A stretch of DNA of 64,000 nucleotides from Leclercia sp. 29361 (GTDB lineage Bacteria; Pseudomonadota; Gammaproteobacteria; Enterobacterales; Enterobacteriaceae). Shown one piece after another: positions 52,276-60,630 of this stretch. Location: positions 3,348,001 through 3,412,000 of the forward strand of contig NZ_CP049786.1 of the NCBI RefSeq assembly GCF_011290365.1, written 5' to 3'. Position 1 is the stretch's first letter; every line of letters starts with the position of its first letter. Both the position numbers and the translations under genes were made by a program. The notes under the pieces are model-generated. The model saw only the letters and a list, made by a program, of their open reading frames with translations, ran no database searches and was not told the DNA's origin.

Positions 52276-52316
52276 CCACAATATTTTGCGGGCATATTGT
52301 GGGCACACTGTAAAAT
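52276..52316 (+). promoter_or_regulatory. Inverted repeat over the likely int promoter
   Basis: CCACAATAT (52276-52284) and ATATTGTGG (52294-52302) form a perfect 9-base inverted repeat with a 9-base spacer. A -35-like TTGCGG (52286) and a TAAAAT (52311-52316) overlap or follow it, though their 19-base spacing is poor. It could be a repressor operator or an IntS autoregulation site. Confidence 0.45.
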
Positions 52317-52336
52317 GACCACGGATTTATGCCCGC

Positions 52337-53506
52337 ATGCTTACCGTTAAGCAGATCGACGCCGCCAAACCTACCGACAAGTCTTTTCGCCTTGCTGACT
52401 CCGGCGGCCTGTTTTTGTTCGTCCCACCGTCGGGCAAAAAGGTCTGGCGAATGCGGTACCGGTTCGACGGGAAAGAGAAGACGCTGGTAATCGGCCCTTA
52501 CCCGGAGATCACTCTCACCGAAGCCAGGGCAAAACAGTCTGAAGCAAAAATGAAGCTGCTTAACGGGGTGGACCCTGCCGAGCAGAAGCAGGCTATAAAG
52601 AAGAAAGAGAAAGAGGCTGTCGCGGATTCGTTCGGGGATATCTTCAGGGAGTGGCACGCCCACAAATCAAAGGTATGGTCGAAAGGCTATGCAGATGAAA
52701 TGCTGAGGATGTTTGATGATGACGTGCTGCCGATAATCGGTCATTTACGTATGGATGATGTGGAGCCGATGGTTTTACTGAAGGTGATCCGGAACTTCGA
52801 GGACAGAGGAGCGATGGAGCGCGCGGACAAAGCGCGGCGCAGATGCGGTGAGGTGTTCAGCTATGCAATTGTCACTGGTCGGGCAAAATACAATCCCTCA
52901 AGAGACCTCGCAGGAGCCATGCGTGGTTACAGAAAAGAGAACTACCCTTTCCTTCCCATGCACCGCATACACGAGTTCCAGCGGGCAATGAATGCCTATG
53001 GCGGGTGGATTGTTATAAAGATAGCTTCTCAGGTGCTGCACTATACAGCCATGCGTACCGTCGAACTCCGCTCGCTGGCATGGACAGGAATTGATTTTGA
53101 AAACAGGCTAATCAGCGTGGACCCGTCAGTGATGAAGGGTAGAAAGATGCACGTTGTGCCGATGTCAGATCAGGTTGTGGAACTCTTCCGCTTCCTGAAA
53201 CAGGTAACCGGTCAGTATGAGCTTTGTTTCCCCGGGAGAACCGACAGGAAGAAGCCTATCAGCGAAAACTCCGTCCTTGGCCTTATCCGCAACATTGGCT
53301 ATGAGGGCCAGACAAGCGGCCACGGATTCCGCCATCAGTTCAGCACCGTGCTGAATGAGAAGCACTGGAACAGTGACGCTATAGAAATGCAGCTGGCCCA
53401 CGTAAGCGGAGGCACGCGCTCTGTTTACAACCATGCCGCATATCTCGATACCCGTCGTGAGATGATGCAGTACTGGGCTGACTGGCTTGATGAAAAGGTG
53501 GCGTAA
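52337..53506 (+). CDS. intS: Prophage tyrosine integrase, IntS type
   Basis: Site-specific recombinase that inserts and, with an excisionase, excises the prophage at argW. The 389 residues have an N-terminal arm-binding DUF4102-type domain (LADSGGLFLFVPPSGKKVWR, about 1-85), a SAM-like core-binding domain (about 100-190) and a catalytic domain. Catalytic residues R240, K267, H329, R332, H355 and Y369 are all present. It closely resembles E. coli CPS-53 IntS (MLTVKQI start, WWADWLDEKV-like end). Its stop lies nine bases from the convergent SOS operon. Confidence 0.95.
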   Translation: MLTVKQIDAAKPTDKSFRLADSGGLFLFVPPSGKKVWRMRYRFDGKEKTLVIGPYPEITLTEARAKQSEAKMKLLNGVDPAEQKQAIKKKEKEAVADSFGDIFREWHAHKSKVWSKGYADEMLRMFDDDVLPIIGHLRMDDVEPMVLLKVIRNFEDRGAMERADKARRRCGEVFSYAIVTGRAKYNPSRDLAGAMRGYRKENYPFLPMHRIHEFQRAMNAYGGWIVIKIASQVLHYTAMRTVELRSLAWTGIDFENRLISVDPSVMKGRKMHVVPMSDQVVELFRFLKQVTGQYELCFPGRTDRKKPISENSVLGLIRNIGYEGQTSGHGFRHQFSTVLNEKHWNSDAIEMQLAHVSGGTRSVYNHAAYLDTRREMMQYWADWLDEKVA

Positions 53507-53515
53507 TGCCACCAA

Positions 53516-53833
53516 TCACACCACCCTGTCGTCTTCGATCGCACTGTTGATGAAGTACGTCACTCGCCCCATCACTTCTACCTCTTCCGCAGCAGATCCC
53601 TCTATCGCTTCACCGTCATCCGTGATTAATGCCCTGCCCATGACCCGGGCAAACTGAGTTCGGCCGCCTGACAAAATCAGCAGAACTTGATTCTGTACCA
53701 GCCTGGTACACGGTTCGATAACGGCAAAGCCAGACGAGGTTTCCAGGATGCGGCTGTCGATGCCGATCCCGCAGATAGTCTCAGGTGACAACCTGCTCTC
53801 TACGTAATCGTTAGCTGGGGATGCGAAGGCCAT
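53516..53833 (-). CDS. UmuD-like (S24 fold) protein without catalytic Ser, SOS-controlled
   Basis: Phage protein of 105 residues from ATG 53831-53833, which overlaps the upstream TGA by one base (TGATG) and has GGGAGG seven bases before. The opening FASPANDYVESRLSPE resembles UmuD just after its cleavage site (SPAADYVEQRI), and the end (EEVEVMGRVTYFINS) resembles the last S24 strands. The catalytic SGDSM-type serine motif is missing (SSGF at the equivalent place), so I infer no protease activity. It could act like processed UmuD', as P1 HumD does, but this is inference. A longer start at 53866 is possible. Confidence 0.7.
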   Translation of the reverse strand: MAFASPANDYVESRLSPETICGIGIDSRILETSSGFAVIEPCTRLVQNQVLLILSGGRTQFARVMGRALITDDGEAIEGSAAEEVEVMGRVTYFINSAIEDDRVV

Positions 53834-54072
53834 CAGAGAACCCTCCCCATCGTACAAAGCATCCATATCCGATTCTGGCTGTCGTCCGGCGTCTTGTCGA
53901 CGAAGAAGGTCTGATAAAACTCAATCCACTCATTGGCATCTTTCTGGCTGAAATGCCAGTTTCTGGCACGCAGCTCACGGATGAAGTCGTTCGTGTGAAG
54001 GCACTGATAACCTTTCGGGTTTTGCTGTATTGCGGCCACAAATGCGGCGTGAATGTCGTGACGGCGGGGCAT
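53833..54072 (-). CDS. Small prophage protein, first gene of SOS operon
   Basis: A 79-residue protein of unknown function, from ATG 54070-54072 with GGAG eight bases upstream. It begins MPRRHDIHAAFVAAIQQNPK and is rich in aromatic residues (NWHFSQKDANEWIEFYQTFF), with no signal peptide or membrane helix. The look is of a small DNA- or protein-binding factor, but I do not recognise a named domain. It lies 15 bases from the LexA box and is coupled to the UmuD-like gene, so both are expected to be DNA-damage inducible. Confidence 0.75.
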   Translation of the reverse strand: MPRRHDIHAAFVAAIQQNPKGYQCLHTNDFIRELRARNWHFSQKDANEWIEFYQTFFVDKTPDDSQNRIWMLCTMGRVL

Positions 54073-54086
54073 GACCTGCACTCCTT

Positions 54087-54129
54087 TACTGTTTTTATAT
54101 ACAGTAGATTTAAAGAGAGTGCAGATCAA
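54087..54129 (-). promoter_or_regulatory. LexA box and promoter of the prophage SOS operon
   Basis: TACTGT-N8-ACAGTA at 54087-54106 is a full 20-base LexA operator (plus-strand spacer TTTTATAT). On the minus strand -35 TTGATC (54129-54124) and -10 TACTGT (54106-54101) are 17 bases apart, so the -10 is one half of the LexA site. LexA binding should block this promoter directly. Confidence 0.9.
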
Positions 54130-54401
54130 TGCGGTGACGCCTATCAATCAGTTCAGCAGAAAACTTTACGTAGTCCATCAGGTAGGTTACGTACCCGCTA
54201 TGTAAACATTGACGCCTGACAAAATCGCCTACCATCTGTGAGTGATCTCTGTAACATTATTGTTTGGGTAATGATAAGCGAGATTGTTTTCACAACTAAC
54301 TCTGTTAAACTCTATGAAAATAAAATCATAAAGAATTTTATTATTTTACCGATAAACATCAACAAGTTCATATTAATAAAAGTATTTACGGAATTATTTA
54401 A
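54130..54401. promoter_or_regulatory. AT-rich gap before the accessory gene
   Basis: No gene is seen between the SOS operon and the accessory gene. The segment has an imperfect inverted repeat near 54183-54206 (GGTTACGTA / TATGTAAAC) and a perfect one at 54319-54342 (AATAAAAT / ATTTTATT). A weak promoter candidate is TTCACA (54289) with TATGAA (54313-54318). The DNA becomes strikingly AT-rich here. Confidence 0.45.
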
Positions 54402-55820
54402 ATGAAAATTTTGATTCTAGGTACCTCAAATTCAATTTTAAACAACGGGTGGAGTTTTGGGTTAAAGGCCGCGCTTGAAGGTCACGAAGTAACAAGTATG
54501 TGTGTCGGGGCATCTCCGGGAATACAATTTGCTGACAAAATGTCATTGAACTTCGCAGATTACGACTATGTTTTCTTTGATTCAATACCTAATGATGAAG
54601 AATATGCGAGAAATGCCAAAGGGTATGCCTTCAATGAAAAAAATGAAAAAGTCATGGAAGAGATATATTCCACTATTTCATCTCAAACTAATTTAGTTAT
54701 ATTGGGGTTTTGTAACAGATGGGCATTCCTTGAGGAGTCGATGGTTTATAAGTCGAGAAAAAATATTGCACAGGCTATCGGGTGTCAGTTCGTAGATATT
54801 AAAACATTGCTCAAGGTTCATTTGAATGAAAACTCAGTGAATTCGTTGTATGAGTCTCACCAGGCCCATCCGAAAAGAGCGCTATCCTACGAGATAGGAG
54901 TGGTTATTGGAAATGAAATACTAAATCATTTCAATCAATTCAACCATGACTGTCATGATTATTCAGCTAATTTCACTGTCCAGACCGCGCATCATTTCAG
55001 TGAAAATGTTATCAGGCTTGAGAATTCATTATTATCAATGGATGTTGTGGAAGTTCATCAGGATGCACCCTTTGAAACTGACAGTACTCATTCATGCCTT
55101 GGGGTATATATCAATGCGTATGCTACCAACTGCATTTTGAGTTATGAGGATGATTATAGTTTGCAGAATGATGTGCGCTTGACCTATAACCAGAATCATG
55201 AAGATGGCAAATTCCTGAAGGTTTTCGTCCCCTTTCATAGCGCCCCTAAAATAAAAAAATTAGCTCTAATAAAAGAGTCGGGGGGAGCAAATTTATATCA
55301 CCCAGTAATGACTCACGACCACAAAGAATTATCGCATAGAATGCAACTATCAAGCGTTTTATATTGGGATGGCGGCGTTGCTAGCGAAATCCAAAATGCA
55401 ACGCATAAAATTAATTCATTATCTTTGAGCCATACTATTGCGCATAAACTGCTTGAGAAAAAAACACAATCCAAAATTAAAAATAAAAGCATCAGTGGAA
55501 TCAAAACACATCATAACTCTTATATCCTTTTCGATAGAAATAAAAACCATGCTATTCACGGCAGCATGAGCATTGTTAGCGATTCGGTAGTCCCTGTGGT
55601 CCTGGTGAGATTAGGTGACTCATATGCTACAGCTATAGCTTATAAGCATGGGTTAGAAGTAATTGACATATTTGAAGGATCAAATATTTCCTTGTTGAAG
55701 GAACAGGATAAAATTACTTTTTCAAAGGATGGGAAGTTTTTATGCGCAGAAAAATATGGAGCGCTTACATTTTCCAGGAGTAAGGCAATGGAGTGGGAGT
55801 GCTTTACTCCCACTCAGTGA
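54402..55820 (+). CDS. Prophage accessory protein: SGNH-hydrolase-like domain with fascin-like C-terminal motif
   Basis: A 472-residue protein of unknown function. The first 180 residues look like an SGNH/GDSL hydrolase: start MKILILGTSNSILNNGW (candidate nucleophile S9), GASPG (36-40), LGFCNRW (N105) and SHQAHP (H153/H156). The last 30 residues (GKFLCAEKYGALTFSRSKAM plus EWE) resemble a fascin-type beta-trefoil repeat. There is no signal peptide or membrane helix. It is far more AT-rich than all neighbours, is convergent with the tailspike gene, and occupies the place where KplE1-like prophages carry gtr serotype-conversion genes. A role in surface-glycan modification is inferred. Confidence 0.6.
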   Translation: MKILILGTSNSILNNGWSFGLKAALEGHEVTSMCVGASPGIQFADKMSLNFADYDYVFFDSIPNDEEYARNAKGYAFNEKNEKVMEEIYSTISSQTNLVILGFCNRWAFLEESMVYKSRKNIAQAIGCQFVDIKTLLKVHLNENSVNSLYESHQAHPKRALSYEIGVVIGNEILNHFNQFNHDCHDYSANFTVQTAHHFSENVIRLENSLLSMDVVEVHQDAPFETDSTHSCLGVYINAYATNCILSYEDDYSLQNDVRLTYNQNHEDGKFLKVFVPFHSAPKIKKLALIKESGGANLYHPVMTHDHKELSHRMQLSSVLYWDGGVASEIQNATHKINSLSLSHTIAHKLLEKKTQSKIKNKSISGIKTHHNSYILFDRNKNHAIHGSMSIVSDSVVPVVLVRLGDSYATAIAYKHGLEVIDIFEGSNISLLKEQDKITFSKDGKFLCAEKYGALTFSRSKAMEWECFTPTQ

Positions 55821-55882
55821 GCCTAACAGCGCGCCTTGTCAGATTAATAACGGAGCAAGTTAATAACTCTACTGGCAGTAAA

Positions 55883-58096
55883 TCATGACAGAGACTTTGT
55901 CTTGGTAACTATAAAATCGATTGGAGAGCCGGCGACTATGTCTGCCGGCACTGCACCAGTAAGAGTGATAGTCAATCCTGAAACTGCGCTTACCTGAGTT
56001 GTGAGGTTGTCTGTTCCTGACGTATAAACAACATATGCAGAGGTGGCTTGGTCAAAGTATTGCACTGAGGCTTCCGCCACGGTAATCACATTACCCGCCA
56101 CGCTTTTAACCAGATAACGCTGACGGAGAAGATTCACCTTCATCTCCGTCATATCATTTTTATAGCATGGAACACCCTCAGCAATGTTGGCCATGTTGAT
56201 GTCTGAGGCATTGAAATAACTCATTGCGCTTTTCTTTACGACTGGAACAATACCGAATGCTTTCCGGTTTCCGCTGGTTGATTCTTTATAGAATCTGGCG
56301 GTGATCCGCAAGTATTTGAACAGTTGTCCCACGGTAGACGCGCCGAAGTTCATCTGCATCCTGACCGCAGAAATTCCAGAACCGATACCTATAAACATCT
56401 GCCTTGAGTTTGAACTGAGAGAGTAATACCCATCAGCAGCCCAGGTCTTACCAGGCATTGTTAACGCGTTGGGGTCTGATGGCTCTGTCTGGATCAGTTT
56501 GCCTGCCATGTCATACAGGTAGATGACCGGACGGAACAGCGCTACGTCAGAATAAACCATAAACATATCGCCGTTCCTTACCGGGATTTTACGGTCATCC
56601 ATTAATAACCGCCCAAAGTTGCCAAGACATTTAAAGCGCCCGTCCACCAGGTGTTGAACGAAGCGCACGCCATGCAGATCCGTGTTGAAGGAAAACGCCC
56701 CGGTCAGCCCAGCATTAAGAGAGGAAACAAATGGTGTAGCTTCAGATAAAGCGAATACCGTTACTTCGTCTGCATACTCGTCCTGCGCATGGAATACGGC
56801 ATTGCCGCGGCCAAGGTCGTTTACAGTCACCAGGTTATTTGGGTTATATGGTTCATTGCCATATCCGGGTGTGGATTTCCACGTCGCCTCGATTATGTTG
56901 TTCCATGTTTCAGCACCAAAATTGATGTTCAGTGTTTCGGACGGATTGGTGCCTACCCTTTCGAATCGGAATCCATGCAGATAATTACTGCTTCCCACTG
57001 GCATATCAATGATGCCTGCACCTTCCATGGTGCCGTGATGGAAGTGGTTATGGTTATGCTGATAAGACCCATCTACAAAGAGGATTTTATTGGTCCTGTT
57101 CAGGTAGAAAATATTTTCATTTATCCATCCCGCGTTCATGCCATAAAGCTGGATAGTATCGACCTTCTTTAATGTCAGCGTGCTATACCCGCATGAGTAA
57201 TCCGTTAACTTCACAGTTGGTGCGTCATCTGCATACAGTTGCAAATAATCACAGCGCTCTACGGAGATATTCTGACCCTTTACTCCTATGCCGCGCATGT
57301 CGGGATTGGCAAGGCCTGCCGTCCCGGTTACTCGAATCACCGTCCCGAAAGACTGAGAAGGGTTATTTGGGTTGCTTGAGTTTCCGCCGAAAATAATACC
57401 GATACCGGAGTGGTTGATGTATATCGTGGCGTCGTTATCGAGCACGTTCACACCGCGTAAATCGATGGTTTGCGTGAGGCGATAACCGTTCAATGCTTTC
57501 GGAATACTCATCGCTTTGCCAGTTGATAAACATTCAGCAGCTGTCGCCAAAAATGCGGATGTGGAGTCTGTGCCGTCCAGGCCATTGGTACTGTCGGCCT
57601 TCGCTTCCTTATCAAGGACGCAAATCACATCAGCGTTCTTGTCAGCTTGTGTTCTCCCGATAGCGACTCCTACCAGGCTGGCTCCCGTAGGTTTAGCTAA
57701 GTCTTTGCGGAGAACATCAGCTACATCAACCGGTTGCCACTTTCCTTCACCAGTACCACCGGATGACGCTGGCGTTGAACCCGGCAGCACCGTTTTTGGC
57801 AGCGTTTCAAGGTCGTCCCAGCGATACCAAATGTTGGTGCTTTCATCTTGTAAAAGCTCGCCGGCGGAAGCAACCGTTCCCCCTCCCTGGAAGGATCCAG
57901 CAAGACTCCATCCGAGGTTGTAGATCTGCTGCAAAACCAGCTGCTTCAGACCTTCAATTGTGTAATGCCTATTACCGAACCGGTCGAGATACTGCTGCGC
58001 AAAGGAGGTAACAAACTCGTCGATTTTCCCGGCGTTAAATTTCAGGTCGCGCGGCGTTTCACTCGGCACTGGCAGATTTGTAGGTTGAGTGGCCAT
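55883..58096 (-). CDS. Phage tailspike/tail fibre, beta-helix type
   Basis: Receptor-binding protein of 737 residues. The N terminus (ATQPTNLPVPSETPRDLKFN) and the following 70 residues are a virion-attachment module seen in many enterobacterial phage tail fibres. From about 170 to 420 the repetitive, Asn/Gly-rich sequence looks like a right-handed beta-helix (VLDNDATIYINHSGIGIIFG; NHNHFHHGTMEGAGIIDMPV), as in capsule or O-antigen depolymerases. A C-terminal beta-rich part follows. Its own start lies about 10 bases beyond a terminator that ends the tail-tip gene. Confidence 0.82.
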   Translation of the reverse strand: MATQPTNLPVPSETPRDLKFNAGKIDEFVTSFAQQYLDRFGNRHYTIEGLKQLVLQQIYNLGWSLAGSFQGGGTVASAGELLQDESTNIWYRWDDLETLPKTVLPGSTPASSGGTGEGKWQPVDVADVLRKDLAKPTGASLVGVAIGRTQADKNADVICVLDKEAKADSTNGLDGTDSTSAFLATAAECLSTGKAMSIPKALNGYRLTQTIDLRGVNVLDNDATIYINHSGIGIIFGGNSSNPNNPSQSFGTVIRVTGTAGLANPDMRGIGVKGQNISVERCDYLQLYADDAPTVKLTDYSCGYSTLTLKKVDTIQLYGMNAGWINENIFYLNRTNKILFVDGSYQHNHNHFHHGTMEGAGIIDMPVGSSNYLHGFRFERVGTNPSETLNINFGAETWNNIIEATWKSTPGYGNEPYNPNNLVTVNDLGRGNAVFHAQDEYADEVTVFALSEATPFVSSLNAGLTGAFSFNTDLHGVRFVQHLVDGRFKCLGNFGRLLMDDRKIPVRNGDMFMVYSDVALFRPVIYLYDMAGKLIQTEPSDPNALTMPGKTWAADGYYSLSSNSRQMFIGIGSGISAVRMQMNFGASTVGQLFKYLRITARFYKESTSGNRKAFGIVPVVKKSAMSYFNASDINMANIAEGVPCYKNDMTEMKVNLLRQRYLVKSVAGNVITVAEASVQYFDQATSAYVVYTSGTDNLTTQVSAVSGLTITLTGAVPADIVAGSPIDFIVTKTKSLS

Positions 58097-58106
58097 ATAT
58101 TTTCCA

Positions 58107-58134
58107 TAAAAAAACCCGGCGCAATGGCCGGGTT
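58107..58134 (-). terminator. Terminator between tail-tip gene and tailspike gene
   Basis: On the minus strand AACCCGGC (58134-58127) pairs with GCCGGGTT (58120-58113), followed by a run of T (58114-58108). It lies 20 bases beyond the stop of the tail-tip gene and directly before the tailspike start. Confidence 0.9.
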
Positions 58135-58152
58135 GAGAGGATTGAGTGGGGA

Positions 58153-60630
58153 TTACTGGTAGACGCTGTCGCTGTACTCAGAGACGGTCAGGGATACTGT
58201 GTTATCGCTGTTGGGCTTGATGCTGTTGACGGTCCACAACTGGCTGTCCAGTTCTTCCACGGTGGCGATCAGGTAACGCGACGGGAGCTGCACTGTGTCG
58301 CCGTTCCAGATGTTGAGCTGTATCGCTGGCACCGCCGCGGTGAAGCCATAGGGCGTGTCGCTGCGCGCCGTTGCCGGATAGCGTAATGTCGGGTTGCCCA
58401 GACTGTCGGTGACCAGCACATACATCGTGCCGGAAAAGCTGATCGGCTCGCTGGTATCGAAATTGTTACCGGTGCGCCCGGTGATGTAGCCCTGCTGCTG
58501 GTTGCTGTCGTAGATGTCTGGCATCTGAATAACGCTGCCCGCCTGAATAATTCCGTCTTCGAACACCCGGGCATTCATCCTGACTCGGGAATACATCAGG
58601 CGCCGCGTTTCGCGCAGCGCGCGCTCTCGCGCCTGGAACTCATCACGGAAACCGACGATCTCCAGTTTGTTGGGGTTCTCCGCCTCCTGCTCGACGATTG
58701 CCCCATTCAGTACCCGGTAGTTGATGTAGGTCTTGTTGTTCGTGGTCGGATGGACATATGACACCTGCACACCGTCATAGCCTCCCGGCAAAGTGGCCTC
58801 GTATGTGATTTTGTACTCGTCCGTTTTCATGTTGGCCCGGTTGAATACCGCCGCCGGGTAGTCCACCTTCTGATCGCGGGTAAACGTCAGAACCCCATCA
58901 TCCCAGTACGCCATTACCGACGCGGCGTTGCAGATCGCGCGCACCCGGTCGCCCAGCGAGTCGTTTTCGTCATCAAAGGTGTAATCGAATTGCCCAAGCC
59001 GGTCATCCGGCAGGCTTTCGGCGATTGCATACAGGCCGTACAGGTCAATGCTACTTACCGGCTGCGCGCCCATTACCAGCCATGTGTGCGCCACCGCATC
59101 CGCAAATGAGCGCGACGGCCTCAGCGTGTAATCCACCGTCTGCGTGTCCAGGTCATAGGTGATGGTATGGCGCGTTACCAGTACGTTGTACTTGCGGTCT
59201 CGGCTGCCCAGCGCGTTCTCTGTCGCCCTTACCTTCACGCGCACCAGCGTATCGGTTGGATGCACGACGTTGGTTCTGACGTTGACCGAGTGGATCTCCT
59301 CAACCTTCAGGATAGAGGCATCACTCGAGTTATCTGTGCGCTGGAAGTTAATGGCGTACTTTCCGAAACCGCCGGTCGGCGTCAGCTTATCGGTGCGGTA
59401 AAATACCTCGCTCGATGATTTGTGCGGCGTCCCCTGGTGATACGCGAACGTCTGCTGAGTACCCGGCACCTGGTTGTAGTCATCGTCAATCTTCCAGATC
59501 GTGACCTTCCAGTCAGCTGACTTTTTCCCACCCAGCTGCACCTGAGTGTGCAGCCACAACTGAGAGGACTCGACCGGCGAGAAGAACGGTCCTACCACGA
59601 GCGCTTCATTATCGTTGAGGATGAATTTCGTCGTGTTGATTGTCGCCGTTGCCGGCACGTCAGGAGGGCCAATCAGATCCGCCATCGTGAATGTGTACCA
59701 CTGGACCGGGTTAACCACCGCGCCGTCGTTCGTTTCGACAGCCGATATCAGCGTGCCGGAGAAATCGACATCCTGCGTGACGTTACCGGTTGGCGTGCTG
59801 TAGGTTACGTTAATCGTGAATGTAACCGCATGCGGAAGGACGAGGCCCATGAAGTAATCAAACTCAGCCTGCTTGATGATTTTTACTGCAATCTGCCCGC
59901 CGGAGTAAGTTCCGCTCACAACCGTGTTGGCGGTGGCTGTCTCGATCGGGAAATTGTCCGATTCGTTCTGGCCAGGCACTTCCTGGCCGTCGACGTCGTC
60001 GAACCCGTAGCCTTCGTTGATGGTGGGGATTACCTCACCAGGCTGGAAAAACTGGTATTCGGCTCCTGGCATACTTCCAAGGCTTGACTCTGAGTAACGT
60101 ACCGACTCATAGCCGTATTTTCCTATGCCTACACACATCCACTCTGTAACGAACTTTAGTCCACCATCATTTTCATTCTGCCGAACATACTCAAAAAGCG
60201 ATTCCTGGATCAAATCAGGGTATGAGCGGATTTGCCCGTAGATGTCTGGTTTTGCTTTGTAGACGCGCGCCGTATTCGTCTGACCGGTCAGGCTATTGTT
60301 TGGCGAGTCGATCGTGTTGCCGCCGGCATTAGCGATCGCCGGTTTGGGAGCCAGGAACGAGAAGACCGCGCCGACAACTTTGAAAATCGGGCTGAGAATG
60401 TCGCCAATGATACCCTTCGGCTGGTCGAATATCTGGATGCGGTCCAGTTCGCGCAGTTCAAATGCCAGTTCTTCATCGTCGCCTAACTTAACGCCGTTGC
60501 GGACGATGAGCAGATCGCGGTGAAAGGTAGCGTCATTGGCCGCCAGCCAGTCATAAAAAAGGGTGCCGTTTGGCACCCTGTAGCGTTCTTTTGGCGTTCC
60601 CGGGAAACGCTGAAGCTCAATCAACGCCAT
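58153..60630 (-). CDS. Phage tail-tip protein, TipJ/gpJ-like host specificity protein
   Basis: Large central tail-tip protein of 825 residues, the functional counterpart of lambda gpJ. Near the N terminus (NDATFHRDLLIVRNGVKLGD; IQIFDQPKGIIGDILSPIFK) it has the features of TipJ proteins. The middle includes the phage-tail-3-like segment with DDRLGQFDYTFDDENDSLGD and CNAASVMAYWDDGVLTFTRD, the tail-hub fold. It follows the NlpC/P60 gene with a 14-base overlap and has GGAG upstream of the ATG. Confidence 0.85.
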   Translation of the reverse strand: MALIELQRFPGTPKERYRVPNGTLFYDWLAANDATFHRDLLIVRNGVKLGDDEELAFELRELDRIQIFDQPKGIIGDILSPIFKVVGAVFSFLAPKPAIANAGGNTIDSPNNSLTGQTNTARVYKAKPDIYGQIRSYPDLIQESLFEYVRQNENDGGLKFVTEWMCVGIGKYGYESVRYSESSLGSMPGAEYQFFQPGEVIPTINEGYGFDDVDGQEVPGQNESDNFPIETATANTVVSGTYSGGQIAVKIIKQAEFDYFMGLVLPHAVTFTINVTYSTPTGNVTQDVDFSGTLISAVETNDGAVVNPVQWYTFTMADLIGPPDVPATATINTTKFILNDNEALVVGPFFSPVESSQLWLHTQVQLGGKKSADWKVTIWKIDDDYNQVPGTQQTFAYHQGTPHKSSSEVFYRTDKLTPTGGFGKYAINFQRTDNSSDASILKVEEIHSVNVRTNVVHPTDTLVRVKVRATENALGSRDRKYNVLVTRHTITYDLDTQTVDYTLRPSRSFADAVAHTWLVMGAQPVSSIDLYGLYAIAESLPDDRLGQFDYTFDDENDSLGDRVRAICNAASVMAYWDDGVLTFTRDQKVDYPAAVFNRANMKTDEYKITYEATLPGGYDGVQVSYVHPTTNNKTYINYRVLNGAIVEQEAENPNKLEIVGFRDEFQARERALRETRRLMYSRVRMNARVFEDGIIQAGSVIQMPDIYDSNQQQGYITGRTGNNFDTSEPISFSGTMYVLVTDSLGNPTLRYPATARSDTPYGFTAAVPAIQLNIWNGDTVQLPSRYLIATVEELDSQLWTVNSIKPNSDNTVSLTVSEYSDSVYQ

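Noticed and set aside
53821..54219. Plus-strand frame opposite the SOS operon
   Set aside because: It would run through the LexA box and has no ribosome site; the minus-strand pair has coupled starts and ribosome sites.
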